Source: Azolla caroliniana
Lineage: Eukaryota > Polypodiophyta
Direction: 5' to 3'
DNA length: 64,000 nt
Assembly: GCA_043228905.1 (NCBI GenBank)
Contig: JBHGNT010000008.1
Location: forward strand, 8,308,001-8,372,000
Shown here: positions 32,918-42,499 of the stretch, piece by piece
Position numbering within the stretch: position 1 is the stretch's first letter
How the letters are laid out: each line of letters opens with the position of its first letter
The notes under the pieces: model-generated
Told to the model about the DNA's origin: nothing
Databases searched by the model: none
The model's input: only the letters and a program-made list of their open reading frames with translations
Translations under genes and position numbers: made by a program

Positions 32918-35900
32918 CTATCCCCCCTTTAAAACGACGAGTTCCACGAGTCGTTTTGGATTGAGGACCCGGTTTCTCGGGATATCGTCGATGGAAGTCT
33001 TCTAGAAGAGCACGAGCATTGGTCACATTCTCGATCGGTTCCCAAGTACGCTCGCTGGGACTATATCCTAGCCAATCGACTAGATAGTAGAGCTTGTTGC
33101 GAACAATCTTGGAATCGAGGATGGCAGCGACCTCATACTCAGGTCCATCTTCGAGCTCGATAGGAGGTGGTGGTTGTATAGTACGTCCTAGGATAGTGCT
33201 CTCGTGATAGGGTTCGAGGAGAGAACTATGAAACACCGGATGTATCCGAAGTTGCGGAGGTAGCTCGAGACGAAAAGCGACATCATTAATCTTCCCGATA
33301 ATACGGAAAGGACCTAATCGCCGATAATCCAACTTCTCACATGGGCGAGTAGTCTTGATGTGTCGTCGTAGCAGCCACACCCGATCTCCAATGTTAAAAC
33401 TGGATGGAAGTCGATGACGATCTGCGTAGTCCTTGTGTGATTGTTGAGCTTGCTGGAGTTGAGTAGATAAATCCGCTTGTATCTTGCGTAACCGCTCCAA
33501 ACGATCCTCCGCGCAAGGATTTGTGGACACTTCTGGGGTTTCAAGGACACACCACCGGGGATGATATCCTGTATAAGCGTAGAATGGCGTGACTTTAGTC
33601 GATGCGTGGATAGCGTTATTATAGGCAAATTCGGCGAACTGAAGAATATCTGCCCAGTCATTCTGATGATAGTTGAGAAAGCACCGCAGATACTGCTCCA
33701 GTGTTTGATTTGTTCGTTCGGCTTGACCGTCGGTTTGTGGGTGGTAGCCGGAGGAGAGGTTACAAGTGACCTTCAGCATTTTAAAAAGGTGCTTCCAGAA
33801 TTTTGACACAAACTGGGGTCCACGATCGCTGATGATATTATCAGGGAGTCCATGATGCCGACATACTTCCCGCATGACAATTTCGGCGGTGTCTTCACTA
33901 GATATTTCTTTAGTACATGGTAAGAAATGAGCCATCTTCGTATATCGATCCACCACTGTGAGAATCGCACTGAATCCCTTAGAGACTGGAAGATCTGTAA
34001 TGAAGTCAAGAGCAATGGATTGCCATGGCTTGCTTGGAATTGGTAATGGTTCTAATAAACCATATGGATGATGTCTTGGCATTTTTGCTCTGCAGCATGT
34101 ATCGCAAGTCCGAACAAAATCTTCGACAAATTGTCGCATACGGGGCCACCAGAATGATCGTTGTACTAAATCTAATGTTTTAGTACTACCAAAATGTCCT
34201 GCTGTATATGTGTCATGGCAGGTTTGTACTACTCGAAGGCGGCAAGAACCATTAGGAACATACAAAAGTTCTTTAAAGAAGAGTAATCCATCACAGTATT
34301 TGAATTGCCGATAATCCGTACCTGGTGGTTGTGATTGTGAACATGACGCTCGAGAGGGGTCAATTTGTGCTAGTATAGCTTGGGCGAAAGCGTCAGTCTT
34401 CAAGTCCTCACGTATAGTATTGGTAATGTCGGAATCCACGGGCATGTCAAAGACCTGTGCTGCTTGCAGTCGTGCTGGACCCAAGATTACTTGCTTCTGG
34501 TTATCGAAAGCTGGCTCACCGGGACGTGGTGTTAGATACGAACGCCGTGATAATGCATCTGCCTTCCCTTGGTGCTTCCCCGGACGATATGTAATTTTGA
34601 AGTCGAAGCGTGTGAGGAAGTGGGCCCACCGAGCTTGACGTCGATTCAGTACACGAGCATCTTGAAAGTAGGCAAGGTTCTTGTGGTCACTGAATACAGT
34701 GACCTGATGAGGAGATCCCTCCAGGAAATGCCTCCATTGCATAAAAGAATCAACTATTGCTAATAGCTCTTTATCATGAATTTCGTAGTTGATTTCGGCG
34801 GCGTCAAACTTACGGGAGTGGAAAGCCACAGGATGTAGCTTCTCGTCGTTACCTTGTTGTGACAGAATGCTCCCCAATGCGAAATCCGATGCGTCAGCTT
34901 CGATAATGAATGGTTTTTCCGGATCCACATGACCTAAAATTGGAGCTGATGTAAACGCCTTCTTAAGACTCTCGAAAGCCATGTCCGTCTCTTTAGACCA
35001 AATGAATGATTGTCCCTTCCTGGTGAGCTGTGTGAGAGGCAGCACAATTTTTGAGTAATTTTGTATGAACTTCCGGTAAAAATTTGCAAAGCCTAGGAAG
35101 CATTGCACATCCCGCACCGAACGCGGAGTGTGCCATTCTATCACCGTTTTGACCTTGGCTGGGTCCATAGATATGCCTTCTGAGGAGATGACATAGCCGA
35201 GAAACTCCACTTGGTTGCACCCGAAACTACATTTCTCTAACTTTGCATACAGACCATGTTCTCGAAGTCGTTTTAGTACTAATAGTACATGAGAATCATG
35301 TTCTTCTTGGGTCTTTGAATAAACCAGTAGATCATCCAAATAGATGATCAAAAAATCATCCAAGAGATCTCGAAATATATCATTCGCCATGTGCTGGAAG
35401 ACTGCCGGCGCATTAGTGAGTCCGAACGGCATGACCGTATACTCGAAGTGCCCATATCTGGTGCGAAACGCGGTCTTCCATTCATCTCCTGGTCGGATCC
35501 GTACGAGGTTATAGGCTCCTCGTAAGTCGATCTTCGTGAAGAACCTGGCACCGTTGATCCGTTCTAAAAGACTTGAGATAAGGGGAAGAGCATACCTATT
35601 TCTTACTGTGACCTTATTCAAGCCACGGTAATCTACAACGAGTCGAAGCGAGCCATCTTTTTTCTTGACGAAGAAAATGGGTGCGCCGGCTGGAGATTTC
35701 GAATGCCGAATGAAACCGTTCTCCAAATTCTCCTCTATATAGGCTCGAAGGACTTCTAGCTCGGTTGGTGACAAATTGTAGATCGGCCCCCATGGCGGCT
35801 CTTTTCCCGGTTGTAAGTCGATGGCGCAATCGTACGGCCGATGATGAGGAAGTGTGTTGGCTTGTACTTTATCGAACACATCAGCATACTGATGATACTT

Positions 35901-36467
35901 CTCGGGAAGTTGAACGGTGGACTCCTCTTTGGTGGTGCTGGAGGGTTGTACTGATATTGCGAAGAGAAACATTTCCTCCTTGCGCCCTTCCTCACGCAAC
36001 TGACGTAGCGAAATGGTTGCAACCTTCTGGGTAGATCCTTGGGTTTGTCGCAACCGGATTTCCCTTGTCCTCCAATCTATGTCTGGGTTATGTAACTCGA
36101 ACCATGGTAATCCTAAAACTATGGGATGTTCTGGAATACTAATAATATTAAATGATACTACACATGTTAAGTTATCTAGGACAATATTAACGGGTTCCGA
36201 CTCTTCTATGATATTACCAGAAGCAATGGGACGACCATCAATGACTACTACTGAGGCTGGACATGGGAGCTTTCTGAGAGATATCTGATGAGCTCGGGCA
36301 AAATTCCTATCCATGAAGCAAGAATTAGCTCCGGAATCTAGAAGGGCTAAGGTATGTACTGGAGGGGTACTTTTAGTACTAACTGCTACTTGGGCTACGA
36401 ACACATCACTAACTTGCTTAGAGGGAATGGAACCACTAATGGGCTGCACAGATCTAGGGCTGTCCAA
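32910..36467 (-). CDS. Pol of chromovirus B with chromodomain
   Basis: 1185 residues counted from the TTG at 36467; the frame is open upstream to the frameshift site, so translation probably enters from gag. Domains: aspartic protease with DSG at 44-46; RT 260-440 with YLDD at 376-379; RNase H with Asp525, Glu567 and Asp594; integrase H2C2 with His751, His758, Cys788 and Cys791; integrase catalytic Asp821, Asp881 and Glu917; a GPF/Y-like RRLGPFRIIGK near 1050; and a chromodomain at 1110-1165 (EYEVAAILDSKIV, LYYLVDWLGY, RTWEPIENV). All catalytic residues are present. The stop lies inside the 3' LTR. The chromodomain should direct integration to methylated-histone chromatin. Confidence 0.95.
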   Translation of the reverse strand: MDSPRSVQPISGSIPSKQVSDVFVAQVAVSTKSTPPVHTLALLDSGANSCFMDRNFARAHQISLRKLPCPASVVVIDGRPIASGNIIEESEPVNIVLDNLTCVVSFNIISIPEHPIVLGLPWFELHNPDIDWRTREIRLRQTQGSTQKVATISLRQLREEGRKEEMFLFAISVQPSSTTKEESTVQLPEKYHQYADVFDKVQANTLPHHRPYDCAIDLQPGKEPPWGPIYNLSPTELEVLRAYIEENLENGFIRHSKSPAGAPIFFVKKKDGSLRLVVDYRGLNKVTVRNRYALPLISSLLERINGARFFTKIDLRGAYNLVRIRPGDEWKTAFRTRYGHFEYTVMPFGLTNAPAVFQHMANDIFRDLLDDFLIIYLDDLLVYSKTQEEHDSHVLLVLKRLREHGLYAKLEKCSFGCNQVEFLGYVISSEGISMDPAKVKTVIEWHTPRSVRDVQCFLGFANFYRKFIQNYSKIVLPLTQLTRKGQSFIWSKETDMAFESLKKAFTSAPILGHVDPEKPFIIEADASDFALGSILSQQGNDEKLHPVAFHSRKFDAAEINYEIHDKELLAIVDSFMQWRHFLEGSPHQVTVFSDHKNLAYFQDARVLNRRQARWAHFLTRFDFKITYRPGKHQGKADALSRRSYLTPRPGEPAFDNQKQVILGPARLQAAQVFDMPVDSDITNTIREDLKTDAFAQAILAQIDPSRASCSQSQPPGTDYRQFKYCDGLLFFKELLYVPNGSCRLRVVQTCHDTYTAGHFGSTKTLDLVQRSFWWPRMRQFVEDFVRTCDTCCRAKMPRHHPYGLLEPLPIPSKPWQSIALDFITDLPVSKGFSAILTVVDRYTKMAHFLPCTKEISSEDTAEIVMREVCRHHGLPDNIISDRGPQFVSKFWKHLFKMLKVTCNLSSGYHPQTDGQAERTNQTLEQYLRCFLNYHQNDWADILQFAEFAYNNAIHASTKVTPFYAYTGYHPRWCVLETPEVSTNPCAEDRLERLRKIQADLSTQLQQAQQSHKDYADRHRLPSSFNIGDRVWLLRRHIKTTRPCEKLDYRRLGPFRIIGKINDVAFRLELPPQLRIHPVFHSSLLEPYHESTILGRTIQPPPPIELEDGPEYEVAAILDSKIVRNKLYYLVDWLGYSPSERTWEPIENVTNARALLEDFHRRYPEKPGPQSKTTRGTRRFKGGIVS
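32918..32930 (-). promoter_or_regulatory. Polypurine tract of chromovirus B
   Basis: The element strand reads AAAGGGGGGATAG immediately before the 3' LTR, the usual plus-strand primer site. It overlaps the end of pol: the tract encodes the last residues and the stop codon lies in the first bases of the LTR. Confidence 0.8.
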
Positions 36468-36493
36468 CCAAACGGCTCCTATTTTGGCTGGAC

Positions 36494-37663
36494 TTAGTCG
36501 TTTAACTCTTCTTCTAATTGGCTAAGGACATCAAATTTGTTTGCAAGATTCGGACTATTAGTACTATTAGGACTATTATGACTATGAGGACTATCAGAGA
36601 TTCCTACTGAAATAGACTCGGGTTTAGTATAGTCAGAACTAACAACGACTTGGTTTACCTGCCTTCTTGGTCTATGGGGACAGTTTATCGCGATATGCCC
36701 TGGTCCACCGCAATAAAGGCATAATCGGTTTGTTCGGCGTCGTTGCTTTTCCTCCTCCGATAGCGGCCCACGACGACGTGTAGTGTCAATTTCCATTGGA
36801 GTTGGAGTACTTACTGGAGGCGCATTATGTGACTCCCTTTGAAAAGGTTTCGCTACCACTGAGGCATAGGTAGGCTCGGATCTTGCCCTCGGCATCTGAA
36901 ATTGTCGTTCCGAACGTCGCTCGAAGAGGCGGTTGTCACATCTGACCGCTCGACTGATTGCTTCTGTTAATGATTTTGGCTCTTCAGGGAAAGTCAAGAG
37001 TAAATCCTTGACATCGTTGCGTAGACCATAGCGGAACTGCTCCATCAATGCTTGATCATCCCAGGGGATATCGGCGGCGAGTAGGCGGAAATCTGCAGCA
37101 TATGCGGAGGCTGGACGGTCACCTTGGCGTAATCGCCGGATTTTGTTGATTGCAGTCCTTATGCTGTCAGTATCTCCAAAACATGCTTTAAACTCACTTA
37201 TGAATTCTTCAAAATTATTTAGTACTGGAGATTCCTTTTCTAGTAGCGGAGCGAACCATGCTAATGCTGAGCCATTTAACAACGTGGCTACTAAACCCAC
37301 TCGTGATGCATCGGTGGGATATCGGGACGGATGCATTTGAATAACTAACCGTACCTGGTTAAGAAACCCTCTAAACTGCGATCGCGTTCCATCGAACTTC
37401 GTGGGAAGGCCAATCTTGGGTTCTTTATGAATCCCTTGTGCTCCGTGCCCTTGTTGTTGCATTGCTACGATGGTTGCTTCGAGTTGTTGCACGCGTAACG
37501 CAAGTTCCCCATGTTGTTGTTGCGTTTGCTGCTTTTCTAAGGAAATTTGCTGAAGATCCCCCAACAAGCGTTGATTTTCTTGTTCCAAAGCATGAAACTT
37601 CTCTTTCAAGCATTGAAATTCCGAGAAAACGGATTGATACTCTTCAGCGCTAACGGTGGCCAT
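36494..37663 (-). CDS. Gag of chromovirus B
   Basis: 389 residues, starting at ATG 37663, about 100 nt inside the 5' LTR. Residues 10-70 form a Gln/Glu/Leu-rich coiled coil. Residues 85-250 are the Ty3-type gag fold (GLPTKFDGTRSQFRGFLNQV, LNGSALAWFAPLLEK). A basic stretch follows, and residues 315-328 are the zinc knuckle CLYCGGPGHIAINC. The single CCHC and the long-helix N-terminus are like Tcn1 and sushi gag. The frame ends EEELND-stop, with the -1 slippery heptamer at the last codons. It packages the element RNA into particles. Confidence 0.93.
   Translation of the reverse strand: MATVSAEEYQSVFSEFQCLKEKFHALEQENQRLLGDLQQISLEKQQTQQQHGELALRVQQLEATIVAMQQQGHGAQGIHKEPKIGLPTKFDGTRSQFRGFLNQVRLVIQMHPSRYPTDASRVGLVATLLNGSALAWFAPLLEKESPVLNNFEEFISEFKACFGDTDSIRTAINKIRRLRQGDRPASAYAADFRLLAADIPWDDQALMEQFRYGLRNDVKDLLLTFPEEPKSLTEAISRAVRCDNRLFERRSERQFQMPRARSEPTYASVVAKPFQRESHNAPPVSTPTPMEIDTTRRRGPLSEEEKQRRRTNRLCLYCGGPGHIAINCPHRPRRQVNQVVVSSDYTKPESISVGISDSPHSHNSPNSTNSPNLANKFDVLSQLEEELND
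36500..36506 (-). promoter_or_regulatory. Candidate -1 ribosomal frameshift site at gag-pol junction
   Basis: The element strand reads G TTA AAC in gag phase, two codons before the gag stop (GAC TAA). The pol frame is -1 relative to gag and is open through this point. GTTAAAC is a known functional -1 slippery heptamer (used by equine arteritis virus). Slippage would fuse Gag to Pol. Confidence 0.6.
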
Positions 37664-37750
37664 GGGATGAAGGAAAAGGGAAATAAGAGACTAATAGGAA
37701 AGGAGGGAGACAGAAGGAAGAGGGAGAGAAAAGACCAGACAGGCACCGAG

Positions 37751-37762
37751 AAATCGGTTCAA
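37751..37762 (-). promoter_or_regulatory. Putative self-priming PBS of chromovirus B
   Basis: Two nt inside the 5' LTR the element strand reads TTGAACCGATTT. It lacks the TGG that starts tRNA-type PBSs. Its exact 12-nt complement, AAATCGGTTCAA, occurs in the LTR RNA 33-44 nt after the first base of the TATA box (38004-37993), where the transcript should begin. This is the geometry of Tf1/sushi self-priming. Confidence 0.6.
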
Positions 37763-38030
37763 ACTGTCAGGAACTCTATTAAGGCAGAGAAGGAATTAGT
37801 ACTAAAAGAAGGATTAGTACTATTGTCGGGGAATAGTACTAAGACAGAGAAGGATTAGTACTATGAGAGGTGTCGAACTTTGAGAGAAGGAATGAGTGAG
37901 AGAGAGAGAGAGAGAGAGAATGATGATGCGAAAGATATATGTATTATATGAAGGAAGATATACAACAGTGGTTAGAAGGCTTAAGACTGGCGTTGAACCG
38001 ATTTGGTTCGAACTAATGCCTTGCGCCTCC

Positions 38031-38037
38031 TTTTATA
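38031..38037 (-). promoter_or_regulatory. TATA box in 5' LTR of chromovirus B
   Basis: The element strand reads CACTATAAAAGGAGG at 38040-38026. The same box is in the 3' LTR at 32735-32741. It sits 33 nt before the proposed self-primer. Confidence 0.65.
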
Positions 38038-38147
38038 GTGTCTTCAGGAATACTCCTGAAGTTTCTAGAATGTTCCAGAGAAATCTGGAATATACATCAA
38101 TTTCCCAATAAAACCTAAATGAAAATAATATCCTTCAAATTACAATT

Positions 38148-38210
38148 CATAACCTAATGGTAAAGTCTCGACCCGTGTAACAAAAGGTTATGGGTTCGAG
38201 TCTAGTTATG
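38148..38210 (+). other. tRNA-like segment at the end of the B 5' LTR
   Basis: Copy of the 32852-32914 segment in the other LTR, with the same A- and B-box-like motifs, oriented opposite to element transcription. Confidence 0.5.
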
Positions 38211-38213
38211 ACA

Positions 38214-40960
38214 GGTGCGGCATCCTAGCTTGTTCCGTTGGCTGGCCCATTCGTTGGCATAGATCACACTCTTTCGCGTACCGGACTACGTCATTCAATG
38301 TAGTCGGCCACCATAGGCCACTTTGCCATATCTTCCTTGCCGTAGCATCCCCGGCATAATGGCCTCCGGCGACTCCGCAGTGTGCTTCCCGTAGTATTAC
38401 CTCTTTCTCGTCGCTGCGCACCGCTCGTCGCCATATACCGTCCGCACCTTTGTGGTATAGTGTGTCCCGTAATAAACAGAAGTGCCGATTTGTACCGCCA
38501 GGCGTTTCCTCTCATCCTGGTTCATCTCCTTCGGAGGCAATCTGGTGCTTAGAAATTGGTGCATATTTGTTAGCCACTTATCCTCTAGTGCCACCGTTTC
38601 ATCTGTTGTCGTTTCCGCGGTGACTCGAAATAGCTCAGCATCCGGAAACTCGTTTGGTACTCCGTCGCCGGTTTCGTCGGAATCCAATCGGCTTAAATAA
38701 TCTGCTACCGCATGCTGTATGCCGGGTCGATGGAGTATCTCGAATTCGAATTCCTGTAATAGCAAAGTCCACTGGGCCAACTTACCGGTAAGTGACGCTT
38801 TGGACACTAGGTAGAGGAGTCCGAATGATCTACATGGAAGGAAAATTTTCTTCCCAATAAATAATGCCTGAATTTTGTTACGTTGTAGATCATGCCTAAA
38901 GCTTCCCTTTCCGTGGTGGAATAATTTCTTTCGGCTTGGGATAACTTCCGGCTTGCGTAATATACGGGCCGGTACCATCTTGGCTCCGTAAGTTGCATCA
39001 GCGCACTCCCAATTGCTATGTCGGGCGCATCCACGAACACATGAAATTCCTTCGCCCAATCCGGGGGTTGCACTACCGGCGCTTGCGACAATAGAACTTT
39101 GAGTGCCCGGTACGCCTCGTCTTCGGTGTCGGTCCATTGGAACGGTGTTCGGTGTACCGCAGCATGTAGTGGTGTAGCTAGGTCCGCCAAATATCGGAGC
39201 ATTTGACTATGCCAACGGATTTGGCCTAAGAAACGACTCAATGCCTTTGCTGATTTTGGTGTCAGTGCCTCCAGGATTGCTTTTACTTTGTCCGGATCCA
39301 CGGCGATGCCCTCCTTGCTCACAATGTGCCCCAGTAGCATTCCGCTAGACACGCCGAATACACACTTCGCCTGATTCAGGCTTAGCCGGTAAGCCCTACA
39401 CTTTTCTAGACACAGTCGAAGGTGCTGAAGGTGGTCTCCTTCCCGGCTATAAACGGCGAAGTCATCGAGGAACACCTGCATGAACGCCGGTATGAATTCT
39501 CCGAATATCTCCATGATGATCCTCTGGAACATTGATGGCGTTGTTTTGAGTCCGAACATCATCACTACGGCAACAAACACTCCCCATTCAGTGACGAAAG
39601 TCGTTTCTCCTGGTCATCGGGGTGCATCCGGATCTGGTTGTATCCGCTGAATCCGTCTAAAAAACGGTATTCCTCATGGCCGGCGACTGCGTCCAAAATT
39701 CCATCCGTAAATGGAAGTGGAAATGCATCAGTTAGCGTCGCCGCATTAAGCTTCTGGTAGTCGACACATACTCTAATTTTGCCGTTTTTCTTTGGTACGA
39801 CTACTATCAGGCTCAGCCATGTAGATTTATTTACAAGACGGATAAAGCCAACCCTCAACAACTTGTTGATTTCCTCCTTGACTTTGGCGGCGTAGTTTGG
39901 GTTCATCCGGTATCGTCGTTGTGCTACCGGTTTGGTGTCTTTGCTTAAATGTATCTGATGCTAATATAGCTGAGGATCGAGCCCTCTCATATCCTCGTAG
40001 GACCAAGCAAACAAATCCCGAAACTCTTTGAGAAGTGTAATCATCACCGTTCTGTTCTCCGTAGTCATTTCCTTGGCTATCTGCACCGGTCTCGCCTCTT
40101 CCGTAGTTCCTAGATTTACCTCTTCTAGTTGGAATGCTTTAACCCGTTGTGATACGGCCATTTCTCTTTCCAGCGCCTCTTGTGCTTGCCATAGCTCCCA
40201 GATCGCTTCCTTATTTGGTTCTTCGTCCGCTCCGTCCGGTGGCAGTATGTATGGTGATACGGCTTCAGCTACGTCAATTTCGAACAGGGGTACTATCTTC
40301 GGATTATCTTGCAAGTATTGATCCACCTCTTCGTCTGCTAATCCGTCCAGCATATTGACACATTCGGCATATAGGGGTTTTAATTCCTTCCCAGTACCCG
40401 TCCGTGGTTGTGTCGGTACCCGTACTTTTGCTTTTCCCCGCCGGAAGGTGATTATATTCTTTCTCCAGTTTTGTTTAATGTGTGCCGTTTTTAGCCACGG
40501 CCGCCCCAACAATAGCGGGTAAGCTCTTTGTGCCTGTAATTGTAGCACTACTGCCGAGATGCGAAATGTGTGGCCGCCGATTGTTACTTCCAAATCTCGT
40601 ATCAAGCCAGTCGGTAGCACTAAGCTTGTATCCGCCATCCGTAGCCAGAACGAGCATGGTTCCTACTCTTGGATTCCCAAGGTTGTGCATGTTCGGAGGC
40701 TAATCACATTGACGTCAGATCCTCCATCTATTACTGTTCCGAGTAACTCCTTTCCCTTCACGATGGTTGTGATCGTCGGACTGTTTGTGTCTACCACCGC
40801 CGGTCCCTCCTCCGGATTTGAGAAGAATGTTGGTGCTGGTGGTGTTTCTCCTGCCGTCATGCCTGTCTTGAGTCCTTCTGTGAATCTGGGCACTAGTTGC
40901 AGGAGTCATCCTAATGGCAGCGTGATTTGGCACTCCTCCAATGCCTGCCATGTCGCATTT
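38214..40960 (-). pseudogene. Gypsy A pol: protease, RT, RNase H and integrase zinc domain
   Basis: In order on the minus strand: a protease-like VIDGGSDVNVISLRTC (40663-40893), then YPLLLGRPWL; the DLFAWSYEDMRGLDPQL segment that precedes RT in OTA-type gypsy elements; RT with VVVPKKNGKIRVCVDYQKLN and the catalytic FLDDFAVYS box; RNase H with FHVFVDAPDIAIGSAL and YSTTEREALGMI; and the integrase H2C2 region (HCGVAGGHYAG...YAKECDLCQRM). Two or three frameshifts (for example near 39580) break the frame. Element B is inserted just after the H2C2 region (TSD GGTGC). Confidence 0.88.
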
Positions 40961-41183
40961 TCGGTCTGACTACTGCCGGCGAGCTCTTCGGTGTTCTCCT
41001 TTTGCTGCGCAAGTTCTGCTACGTTTCACTCATTTTCCTTTTTAACCCATTCCGTTGCCTGCTTCCGGATGGCCTCTTGTGTCTCCCATTCCGTCGTCTT
41101 GCCCTTCGACCTTGTGGTAACCTGCTTTAGGTTTGCGACTTCGGCGACTACCATGTTTACTGCCGGTCGCTTGTCATAGCTCT

Positions 41184-42499
41184 TTACCGGACATTGATTA
41201 CTATAATGTCCTTCTTGCCGGCAATAATAGCAATATGCTTTCTGGGTATTGTTGGATTCGGCATTGTTTCCTGTACCCAGTGGAGGACCCGTGGTAACCG
41301 CGGGGCTTTGGTCCGGTTGGCTACTTGAGGCGCCTTTTTCCAGTTCACGTGGGTGGCTCCCTTTTTTGAAATGCCATTTTTTATTAAAGTTCTTTTTGTT
41401 GCGGTACCCTTGACGGGGGTGGTCGTCATATCTCCCGTAATCTTCCCGTCGTTGGTGATACCCGGGGGAGTGATCCCGTTTGTGATTCTCGTACCGTCCA
41501 TTCTAATCTCAGTACCTGTCATATCTCTTGTACCGGTCATAGTTGTCTCGCCGATCGTCGTATCGGACATCCTGTGCTGGTCGATATCGCTCCTGTCGCC
41601 ACCAGCATTTGTCTTCTTCGTCTCAGCTGCTACGTGGCCCAATTTTCCGGATTGGTGGTGCTTGCCGATTCAATAAGTTATATTCGCGCCGGTCCATCGT
41701 GTGGCTCATAGATTGGCAGAGTAAGTAGTGCGTCCGCATGGTGCACTCCAGTGACGAGTGTCCGGAATTCAAGCAGGTCGTGCATTGGATTGCTTGCTAG
41801 AACCGGAGATCCTCATCAATTGGTAACGCTCGTTGGAGGGCTCCCATTGTTAGCCAAGAGCTCGTTTTCTCCATTTCTCTAACCCGGTCGATGACTTGGT
41901 CGACGGTGCGAAAATCGATGACCGTGCATACCTCGTAGAGGTTCCCGGAGCGCGGCTAAAAATATAGCCCGTGTTTCTTCCTCCGGAGGTGCGCGGGTAA
42001 GCTGACTGTGCATCCGTTGAAACCGGATGACAAACTGCGGCATGCTCTCCCCGGGGTCCTGCCGAATGGTATAAAATAGGCCCACCATTTCTCTCTGGTC
42101 CACCTCCTTCTGAAAGAAGTGCAAGAATTTATCTTTCAAGTCCGCAAAGGTGGTGATGGTGCTGGGGTCCTGCGTCCGATGCCATCCGGCGGCCGGTCCT
42201 TCCAGTGTCACGCCGAATTCGGCTATCTTAGATCGTTCCTCTTCGGCCGCAGTTAACCGTTGTGACACATGGTTCTCCTCCCATGTTTGTTGAAACGCGT
42301 GAACATGAGCCTCCGCGTCCGAGTCATCCCTATACTTGGAGTACTGGAACTGCATGTCGTCGTCCGGTGTCGATACTCGGGCTAGCGGTGTTGGTGGTCT
42401 TTCCTGTTGTTCCGTCGGCGTCAGAGGTCTTTGCCGGTCTTCCTTTGGTGTTGTCGGCTCGACTTCCGGTGTTGGAGGTCTTTCTTTGTCTTCTTCCGT
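41184..42499 (-). pseudogene. Gypsy A gag, C-terminal part with CCHC knuckle
   Basis: After the linker come MQFQYSKYRDDSDAEAHVHA and FGVTLEGPAAGWHRTQDPST. DLKDKFLHFFQKEVDQREMV and MPQFVIRFQRM follow; this is the retrotransposon gag fold. Downstream near 41190-41235 the zinc knuckle CYYCRQEGHYSNQC (CX2CX4HX4C) is followed by PVKSYDKRPA. The gag and knuckle parts lie in different frames because of one or more frameshifts between about 41640 and 41880. Confidence 0.8.

Larger units (their letters stand above)
32469..38213 (-). mobile_element. Intact Ty3/gypsy chromovirus B (Tcn1/sushi-like)
   Basis: 5745 bp bounded by 449-bp LTRs (32469-32917 and 37765-38213) in which I find no difference, and flanked by the 5-bp duplication GGTGC (32464-32468 and 38214-38218). 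On the minus strand gag (389 codons) and pol (1185+ codons) are both open. Pol order is PR-RT-RNase H-INT-chromodomain, which defines a chromovirus. A polypurine tract abuts the 3' LTR. The segment inside the 5' LTR does not look like a tRNA PBS but is complementary to the predicted transcript 5' end. It is inserted in the integrase of gypsy A. Identical LTRs and open frames mean a recent insertion that may still be competent. Confidence 0.95.
37765..38213 (-). repeat. 5' LTR of chromovirus B
   Basis: 449 bp, partner of 32469-32917. In element orientation the TATAAAA box is at 38037-38031; the expected transcript start about 30 nt on falls near 38005. U3 would then be about 208 nt and R+U5 about 240 nt. 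Confidence 0.95.
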
